NCBI GenBank assembly: GCA_032164245.1
Contig: JAVMKO010000006.1
Span: forward strand, 2,371,001-2,435,000
From: Sternotherus odoratus
Lineage: Eukaryota > Chordata > Testudines > Kinosternidae
Direction of reading: 5' to 3'
DNA length: 64,000 nucleotides
The first letter of the stretch is position 1. Every line of letters begins with the position of its first letter. Shown one piece after another: positions 56,359-64,000 of this stretch. A program made the translations under genes and the position numbers. The notes beneath the pieces are model-generated. The model made no database searches. It was not told where the DNA came from and saw only the letters and a program-made list of their open reading frames with translations.

Positions 56359-56475
56359 TGGGTTTTCTACTCACAAAAGCTTATGCCCAAATAAACCTGT
56401 TAATCTTTAAGGTGCCACCAGACTCCTCATTGTTTTTCTGGATACAGACTAACACAGCTACACCTTTGATATACA
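56359..56475 (+). mobile_element. Penelope-like 3' tail with 8-bp duplication
   Basis: A 117-base tail ('cacaaaagcttatgcccaaa...gatacagactaacacagc') between GCAGGCAA at 56351-56358 and 56476-56483. Confidence 0.82.
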
Positions 56476-56619
56476 GCAGGCAACTGTCATGTATGTTCTA
56501 CAATTAACCATATATAGGGCCCTACCAAATCCACAATGTCCCGTTTTTATCTCAAGGAAATATGGTCAGCCTAACTATAAGAAATAAGAAGTAATATTGT
56601 TCAAACAGAGGGCAGGTGG

Positions 56620-57120
56620 GGAGGGGATGAGGAAGGTTTGCAGTGTGGGAGGGGACATGGGGGGAAGGGGAGGCAGGCGGCTGAAGGGGCACAAGAGGGG
56701 GGGAGATCGCACTAAATTCCCTTTCACCCTCCCAGACCCCTCTCCATTCCCCACGGCTCACTGGATTTGCAGATGGATCCGGTAGGAGTCGCCTCCGTCC
56801 CCGAGACCGGCCTGGGCCCCGCCTGGTAGAGCAAGGTGAGGGGCGGTACCGTGAGGGGCTCCCCCGGGCGGCGAAGGTCCCATTCTGAGGTCCCGCCCCT
56901 CCCTCCCCTCCCCTGGGAAACGCTGGCCCCGGGGTTCCTGGCGTGCAATGGCGGGGATGGGGTCCGGCTCTGCAGGGACTGGAGGAGCCGCAGATGAGTC
57001 ACCGCAGGCGGTGGCTCCGGGCTCCGCTTTCCCCTGCCGGGTCACGCAACCGGCTTGACGGACCGCCCCAAGCCCAGCGCTGACCTAGCCCTGCGGGGAA
57101 GAGGGGAGGGGCCCGGTCTC
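56620..57120 (+). promoter_or_regulatory. CpG island, former RIOK3 promoter
   Basis: About 500 bases are GC-rich with many CpG pairs, in contrast to AT-rich flanks. They surround RIOK3 exon 1. No TATA box is evident, as is usual for a housekeeping CpG-island promoter. The island still has CpGs, so it may remain unmethylated in the germ line and could still start transcription. Confidence 0.6.
56773..56835 (+). pseudogene. RIOK3: RIOK3 exon 1 on the opposite strand, with a stop
   Basis: The plus strand reads MDPVGVASVPETGLGPAW, stop (TAG at 56827-56829), then SK and a good donor gtgagg at 56836. Vertebrate RIOK3 begins with the same MD-VGVAS...AW...SK pattern and its first exon ends after SK in phase 0, which is the phase exon 2 at 34840 needs. 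So this is RIOK3 exon 1 with a premature stop two codons before its end. It is on the plus strand, whereas exons 2-4 lie on the minus strand 22 kb to the left. I find no exon 2 on the plus strand in the remaining 7 kb of the window. An alternative is that this belongs to a second RIOK3 copy that continues to the right. Confidence 0.8.
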
Positions 57121-57124
57121 CTTT

Positions 57125-58150
57125 TATAGCGAAGGCACCATATACGCTAGTTCAGACCAGTGAGTCCCCTGTGCTCTGAAAGGAAAAAAAACCCCAGGGT
57201 TTCTGTCAATCTGATCTGGGGAGAATTCCTTCCTGACCCCAAATATGGGGAGAGATGTGAGCAAGACCCACCAGACAGATGTGGGAAAGAATTTTCTGTA
57301 GGAACTTGAAGCCTTCCCCTTCTGTAGCCATTGGCGATATTTGTTGATAGCAGTTGTGTGTTGGCCACATACTCTTGTAGTCAATGTCATCATACTATCT
57401 TCTCCATAAATTTATTAAGTTCAGTCTTGAAACAGGTGAGGGGTTTTTTTTGTTTGTTTTTTGCCCCCCCCCCTACTCCCCTGGGATAACTCTTCCAGCG
57501 GTTCACTCTTCTGATGGTTAGAAATTTTCACCTGACTTCTAGCATAAACTTATTGATGGCTAGGTTATGTCCATTTATTCTTATGCCAACATTGGTCCTT
57601 TTCTTAAATAACTCATCTCCCTCCCTTGTGTTGACTCTTCTCATGTATTTATAGAGAGAAATCATATCTCCTCTGAGCTTTCATTATATTATTAGACTAA
57701 ATAAGCCAAACTTCCTAAGACTCCTTTCGTAAGATAGGTTCTTCATTTCTCTGATCATTCTAGTAACCCTTCTCTCCACCTATTCCAGTTTAAATTAATC
57801 TTAAATGAGGGAGACCAGAACAGCACACAATATTCCAGATGAGCTCTCCTCATTGCCTTGTATAATTGTAATAACACTTCCCTATTACCTGGCAATACCT
57901 CACCTGATGCATGTTAGGATTCTACTAGCCTTTTTCATGACCGCATCACATTGATCACATCATACTGTGATTGAGAAGTACACCCAGATCTTTCGGCTCC
58001 TTTGTTTCCAGCTGATGTCCACCGCTTATGTCAAAAGTTTTTATTGTTAGTCCCTAAGTGCATGACTCTGCACTGTTAAATATCATCTGATTTCTGTTTC
58101 TCCAATTGTCAAGGTCATCCAGATTTCTTGTATGATATTGTTCTGATACA
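57125..58150 (-). mobile_element. Old CR1 LINE fragment
   Basis: Antisense CR1-like text ('gagaattccttcctgacccc', 'gagagaaatcatatctcctc', 'ctagtaacccttctctccac') extends over about 1 kb with many differences from the younger copies. Poly-T and poly-C runs near 57443-57472 interrupt it. Confidence 0.75.
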
Positions 58151-60639
58151 ATGTTAAGCCAGTTCCATAAAACTCCCCTTCTCTCTCCCCACTGTGAACT
58201 AGGAAGGAAATGCCACAACAAAGTTAAACCATAGGCCGTTACTAGGGTTGCCTTCAATCTGTGCTGGGAGAAGCAGGAAGGGTACTAACAGGTTGCAGTT
58301 GTGAGTTTGTATCTGTGACGTTCAGTTCTGCACTACCTGAAACAGACTGTCATGACAGGTAGCAAAAGACATCATGGTCCTGGGGGAAAGGCCTGAGAAC
58401 CAGGAGCTTGTGTGTCCTAATTGTTGCAAGGTCTTGGGCAAGTCGTTTTTCACTTCTCTTCTAATGTCTAATGCAGTAGGGTTCAAATTGGATTCATGTT
58501 TGCATGGTGTTTTGAATGTGCTAAGTGCCCTGCAAGTATTAAGCATGACCACATCTACCAATAGATCCATTTGGTACTTGAGTTAAAATTTGTCAATGGT
58601 AGAGTCCATTTTAGATGAACATATGCTATACCTTGCCATTACTATGTATCTTCTCTGGAATTATTAAACTGTTCCATCATAGAAGTGATGAGATTTAGCC
58701 TTGGGATCCACTTTCAGGTGCCAGGAGAGAATCAGAACTTGGCTCAAACCTGGTGGCGTAGCCTAAAGTGGGATGTCTAACTGCTACAGATATGTAGAAA
58801 TCAGTTTTTGTCTGTGGCTTGAAACCTTTTCCAGAATGTAATTTGGGTACAATGTGTCCTAACCAGTCTTGACCTATTGTGTTAAACGCTGAAAGATGGT
58901 GGTCTTCTCTGGCCTTTAGTAACTTTGTCCTCACTGTAATGACATATGCTTGTAGACTAAAAAAGACTTGAGTGTGCCTGCAGAAGGACATGTTGAGGCA
59001 TATTCAGCTCTAACTCAGAAGATTTTGTGGAAGGCAGTGAGAAATACACATAGATAAAATAAACATCTTTTAACATTTTCAGTACTCAAATACTTTACTC
59101 TAAATTGCCTGAAGAAATTAAGAGTACACTCAAATCTTTTCAGCAAAAAAGGGCCTCAGAGTTGGTTGCCAAAATTGATGAGCAGACCTTTGTCTATTCC
59201 AGTGGTCTTCAAACTGAGGTGTGCGCTCCACTGGGGATACGCGAGCCCACGCTGCTGCCGAGACTGCTGAACTCCTGGACTGGCTATTTTGGTCCCACCA
59301 AAATGCCACCACTGCTGGCAGCTTCCAGTTTTAGCGGCGGTGGACGTACCCGCCCGGGGGCCGCCAGACTTTTTCCTCCATGGAAAGGGCCGCGGAGGAA
59401 CAAGTTTGCAGACCCCTGTACTGCAGCCTGAAGTCAGCAATGAACTGAAATTAATAAGTTTCTGTTCAGCCTACTGCTTGCTGGCTAAAGTTCCCATTGG
59501 ACCCCTGACGAGTGGGTCAGTGCACTCAGAGCTTGATTCTGGGCAAAACTCTAGCTTAGTTTAAGTCAGTGACAAAACTCGCATTGGATCCAGAATTTAG
59601 ACCCATGAAATCTTTTTCTGGTTTTCTCTAGTTTTGAAGGAACGTATTGTGTCTGTTATTGTTTCCAGAGCCTGGAAAGGGAACCTTTAGTTGTGCTTGT
59701 GGGATAGTGGGGATCACCGAATAATCACATGGGATTTTATCCTGGCTGCCTAAAAGATGATCATATATTTTTCCTCTTTATTCTCTAACCATTTGGCAAC
59801 CAGATCTTTCCTTCTCCCTGGTTCTTCAGAGGGCACTGAAACAAACAAGTCTGCTCTCTTGTTTTCATTTTGTTTGTCTAAAAAATGTGTTGCTGGGAAA
59901 TGTATAATGCATTCTACTGGATTTTTTTAAAAATAGATATTAACTTTAATGTGCATTTCCTTGGAGTAAATTACTTTTTAAGAGGAATTTTGCTTTGTTT
60001 ATACAGTGCTTGGCACGATGTGAACCTGACTCTAGGTGCTGTGTTATGGCAATACTTTCTCTAATAAAACTTCTAGAGTGAGTTGGTGGCCAGTTTAAAA
60101 ATTGTTCCTCCTGTTGGCGATATAGATGAAACACAATTCTTGAGAGTAACAGGTTTCTTTACTGGGATGTGCTCTATCTTGGAAGTAAAAGTGCCTGAAA
60201 CTTAGGACCAGATATTCTGAAATTGCATCCACATGGGAAGACTTCAGCTGGACTCCATTCACATGCAAAGTTTATCCTGCATGACTGTATTTGCAGGATT
60301 TGGTGCTTAAAGTCTATGAAGTATTTAAACTTGTGAGCTAAATTCTGTCTCCTTAGAGGTAGCCCTAGCTCCATGGACTTCATTACTAATCAATATGTAA
60401 CTTTTCATTGTTTCACTAAGACCTTTCAAGCAGTTTTAGCCTTGGCTGAACCAATGTATTTTGGCTGAACCAATGTATTTTGCACATTCATAATTCAATA
60501 TTCACAGATATTTAACTTTTGTCATTCAAATGTTTGAACAGGATTTTTCTGAATTTGGGAGGAAAAAAATCCTGAGCTGAGAGAAAATATGGTAAACTTC
60601 AGCCCAAAGGTGTTGTTCACATAACTTTCTCAAATGGGA
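58151..60639. other. AT-rich intergenic DNA with a hAT-like remnant
   Basis: At 59200-59420 'cagtggtcttcaaactgagg' and 'acaagtttgcagacccctg' look like degenerate hAT TIRs (CAGTGGTCTTCAAACT) around a GC-rich body, with no clear duplication. A 20-base direct repeat ('ttggctgaaccaatgtattt') occurs twice in tandem at 60441-60480. No gene is seen. Confidence 0.4.
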
Positions 60640-61560
60640 GGGGTAGAGAGATGAGCCAAGGTTCATCTCTCTCTCCAGGGTGGCAGGGAACCACCCTGCC
60701 TCGCTACACAGTGATAATGTCTTGGGGGAATTAGTCTGGCTGTGGGAGTCTTCCTCAGCTTTCCCTTGTGGAAGCAGAAATAAGCCCAGTATGCCTGGGC
60801 CCGAGGTCAGGGTGGGGCAAAGCTGGGTCAGGCCCTCAGGCAAGGGCTGAGCAATAGCAATACAGTAGGAAGGCCGAGCCCTAGGTCAAGGCTAGGCAAT
60901 GGTGAGTCAGGCACTCAGGCAGGGGCTAAGCAACAACAATATCAGCAGTAGGCCCAAGCATCCAAAGGGCCTGGGAGAGGGGAAAACTGCCACCCACGAA
61001 TCGTGTGGCAGAGGGGACACAGGCCCTCCCATTCCACTGCGTCCCAGCCCAGGGCCCTAGCAGTGGCAGAAGACCCGCTGCTGCGTTGTGGGGATCCTGA
61101 CCGAAACACACTGACATGGGCTCTGGCAGTGCTGCAGCCAGACTAGGGTCGGTTGCCCCCGGGCTATTTCCAACCCCCCCACCCTTGTGGAACTTGGGTT
61201 GGGATGGTGTCTTGAGGGGGGTACAGCACTACTCCTCTGGGTAGCTGGCACAGGGCATGCTTGGTAACTCCTCTGGGCAGCTGATGCAAGGCAGGCTTGG
61301 CAACTCCAAGAGGTCTCTCCCAGGTTTATATAGGCTTCCTCCTCTGGGTGGAGACCCCCTCCTCCTTCCTATGCATGGTCCACATGGCCTCTCAGAGCAC
61401 ATGGCTCAGTTGCAGGCCCAAACCAGACTCCCCTCACCACCAGCCAGCCTGCATTCCTCAGGAAGCTCGGGTGTGGACGGGCGTCTACAAAGTTCATTGT
61501 CTGCTTGATTGGTTCTCAATTGGGCTTAACTGAGAATAATTTTTTTCTCAGAGAGCTGCT
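60640..61560 (-). mobile_element. LTR retroelement fragment, antisense
   Basis: On the minus strand, from right to left: an LTR-like promoter region with TATA (cctatataaacctgg, near 61325-61340), the 61308-61071 block shared with the 35361 LTR, about 350 bases of unrelated internal sequence, and a second LTR start (gaggcagggtggttcc, near 60700). This LTR - short interior - LTR order suggests a deleted non-autonomous element. Ends and coding parts are not defined. Confidence 0.55.
61071..61308 (-). repeat. Right copy of the inverted repeat
   Basis: Reverse complement of 35361-35583 apart from a few substitutions and one short indel. The pair brackets the segment that holds the FSIP2-like exon and RIOK3 exon 1. 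Confidence 0.88.
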
Positions 61561-61781
61561 CAGCTACTTTTCAAAGTCCACATACAACCAACCAAGCACA
61601 TAGTCAATATTCATAACTCTGAATACAACTCAGACGCATACATACAAATAGGATGAACAGATCCAGTGGATCATTACCTTCACAGAGATATCACTTTTTA
61701 GCAAAACCATAGACCAGTAACATCATACAGATATTTACAGGCACCCCCCCCCCCCATAAAGACTTATGGGGTACACTGTCA

Positions 61782-62510
61782 CACCTTCCAGATAACATTT
61801 TGCTTAAACTGAACACAAGCAGACCCTTCAGCACACAGTAGTCTCCTGTGGGCTGTAATACTTTGGTCTGATTGTGGGTGTTGGGTTTAGTGTGCTGGTG
61901 GCCTGTGATATACTGGAGATATATTTTTGGCCTTAAACTTTGACTCTGACTCTCAGCTCTTTCTGGTGATCTCCTTCCTCCCCCTCCCCCTCCCCGGCAC
62001 TGGTGTGCCTTGATTCCTCCTATTCTCTGCCTGTGGCACTGTTGGGATTTTGTGGTTCCCAGTCAGTCTGAGGCCAGGCAGAATCAAGGGGTTTTGATAT
62101 TTTATTCAATTCAATACAATGTGCAAAGGGAGAGAGGCCCCTGCTAACAAGCAGCAGCCAGAGTCTCTCCAGCCAGAAGCCCCCCCTCCCCTTCAGCCCA
62201 CATGGTGAACTCCCCCTCCTCCCCCTGGGTGGTGAGTGATTCCAGAATGTTCCTAGGGGGTGAGCCACAACATGCCTCTCCATACACCTTCCAAATAACA
62301 TTTTGCTTACACTGAACACAAGCAGACCCTTCAGCACACAGTATAGTCTCCTGTGGGCTGTAATACTTTGGTCTGATTGTGGTTGTTGGGTTCAGTGTGC
62401 AGGTGGCCTGTGATATACTGGAGATATATTTTTGGCCTTAAACTTTGACTCTGACTCTCAGCTCTTTCTGGTGATCTCCTTCCTTCCCCTCCCCCTCCCC
62501 CTCCCCCAAA
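61782..62510 (+). repeat. Partial tandem duplication, 503-bp period
   Basis: The block 61782-61995 (caccttccagataacatttt...) recurs at 62285-62510 with few differences, ending in both copies in a CCCCCTC-type pyrimidine tract. The copy spacing of 503 bases and direct orientation fit a tandem duplication whose second unit is incomplete. Confidence 0.85.
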
Positions 62511-64000
62511 GGCACATGACTAACCACACCCTTTGTGATTTTTTCTTCTCTTCCACTCCAATCTCCAGAGTTTCTTCTGTGACAAAAATTGGCAGGAGTC
62601 AGGGGCAAATATAGTATTTGAAACTACTTTTGTCATATGTTTAAAAATTTGTTAGTTTCTAAAATTATGATGCTGCTAACATTTAAAATGTTTGTCTTAT
62701 TAATAAATGTATATGTAAAGAACAGTTGCATCATAGCCCATATCATTTTTACCTGTTGCTCCCCCAGCAATGTTAGCAGAATCTCTTGAATGACTGGTCT
62801 TTGTCTAATAGAGCCAACACCAGTGTAAGTTTCATACTATTTTAAAAAAACACATATCACTCATTTCTTTTCCCCTTGAATGAGACAACAAGAAAAGTGT
62901 CTGGTCCATTTTCACTGGAGATAAAGGAGCTGAATTTGACTCTGAGGAAGGTTAATTGAAAAATTAAGAGAGAAAAGGCAACCACCACATATTTCTCTTG
63001 CCCAGAATTACAGACTAGGAAGTGACAGTAACAGACTAAGTAAGTATAAAATAGATGATGGACAATGAAAGTCTCAAGACAGAGGAGCACAAAGAATTGT
63101 GGTGGGCTGGGAGAGTGTCCTCTACTAGGACCATGAAGCATCTTAACACTAAAGAGATTTCCCACAATTTTGCTCAGGTTCAGCTACTTATCTGCCAATC
63201 TAAACTGTCCTGGAAAAGGGAACATCTGGCTTTGTTCAGATTAATGTTATCTACAAGTACATTATCCATTCAGAATTGGCAAGGAGACGAAACTGGCAAT
63301 CTGTACTCTTATTAATAGAATGAGTCAGAATTAACTTTCCTAGCTAGCAAAGCACACTCCTATAGATAAATCAAAGCCTTCTCAAAAGCAATGTGGTCTG
63401 TCAATCAGAAACTTAGTCTGATTGGGAAAATATTACAGTTCAAAAGGTCTCTGCCCCAAGAAGGTTAAAATTTAAGACAATGCGTGTATTTTTATATACA
63501 TTTGTTTTTATATACTTTATATAAAAGTTATAGTGTACATGAACACCAGAAAAGCCTGTCACAGAAAGAACCCAAGAAATATATTTCATCATCTTCCTCA
63601 TTAATGCATAACATATTTTTAGCTCATCATGCAATAAACACACAACTTTTGTCCTTTGGGATCAATTCTGTCACCCTTAGTCATAGTGAGATGACTTGCA
63701 GGATAAGATACTATCCAATTCTCCCAGGACAGTTGCAAAATAACTATTCCCCCCCCCCCCCCAAAGCTACAAGTGACAGGAATACGAAAGGTTCAAGAAT
63801 AGCAGCCGTGTTAGTACGAAAGCCTTTACTAATATTTATTCCAGACTCTCAGCAACTGGAGCATTAGATCAGCAAGAAACTTATCTATGATAATGTGTCT
63901 TGCACTCCAGAATCTGAACATTCTTTACAGCAAAAAGTCTCTAGCTTTTATGGTGGCAAAAATAACCTCCAAAATTGTGAAGCGCATGCCATTATGTGTA
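62511..64000. other. AT-rich intergenic DNA
   Basis: No gene is seen. A C16 run lies near 63750. The text 'agcagccgtgttagtacg' at about 63800 may be a scrap of an antisense Penelope-like tail. The 127-codon plus frame at 63484 has no known domain. Confidence 0.3.

Noticed and set aside
1..64000. Sex-chromosome (W or Y) origin
   Set aside because: Broken partial genes and dense repeats would fit, but nothing in the sequence distinguishes this from an autosomal repeat-rich region.

Overview
This is vertebrate nuclear DNA, most likely from a cryptodiran (hidden-necked) turtle. The clearest sign is a pair of tRNA-derived SINEs of the tortoise (Cry) type at 8424-8628 and 35896-36097. They occur with many antisense and sense CR1 LINE fragments, with Penelope-like 3' tails that carry a GIY-YIG endonuclease, and with hAT and pogo-type MITEs. 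Nothing looks bacterial: there are no operons, and most long open frames are repeat-derived or chance frames in GC-rich DNA. The species call is an inference from repeat families I recognise, not from a search.

Layout. 0-1.2 kb: an antisense LTR cut by the window edge, then a complete solo LTR with CTTAC target duplications. 4.5-8.1 kb: a 5'-truncated Tx1-type (L1 superfamily) LINE with a 1,110-codon reverse transcriptase frame still open, on the minus strand. 9.4-11.0 kb: a young non-autonomous Gypsy element with two 457-bp LTRs that differ at 3 positions, a tRNA-Leu primer site and a SCAN-like capsid remnant. 11.1-12.0 kb: a Penelope copy with an inverted 5' arm. 14.1-22.2 kb: an old Ty3/Gypsy element on the minus strand (PNMA-like gag start, protease region, RT-RNase H, part of integrase, tRNA-Lys-like primer site) split by Penelope and hAT insertions. 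22.2-28.2 kb: nested CR1, Penelope, two pogo/Tigger MITEs with GC-rich tandem cores and an LTR fragment. 28.8-32.1 kb: a sense CR1 and a decayed Jockey/I-like LINE interrupted by a hAT MITE. 33.6-34.8 kb: three exons of RIOK3 on the minus strand. 35.1-45.4 kb: LTRs, SINE, CR1, a MIR-type SINE and one unidentified exon-like frame. 46.0-49.5 kb: a large FSIP2-like exon on the minus strand. 49.9-55.8 kb: hAT elements, a solo LTR and a Penelope tail in otherwise AT-rich DNA. 56.6-57.1 kb: a CpG island with RIOK3 exon 1 on the plus strand. 57.1-64 kb: antisense CR1, an antisense LTR element, a duplicated segment and AT-rich DNA.

The main finding is that RIOK3 is split and flipped. Exons 2-4 run on the minus strand at 33.6-34.8 kb, but exon 1 sits on the plus strand at 56.8 kb. 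Two copies of an LTR segment lie in opposite orientation at 35.4-35.6 and 61.1-61.3 kb. Undoing an inversion between them would put exon 1 back upstream of exon 2 on the same strand, with an intron of about 5 kb. All visible RIOK3 pieces are damaged (stop in exon 1, frameshift in exon 3, exon 4 lost after a few codons), and the FSIP2-like exon also has a stop and a probable frameshift. I therefore read both as unprocessed pseudogenes in a repeat-rich, rearranged region. I see no clearly intact host gene.
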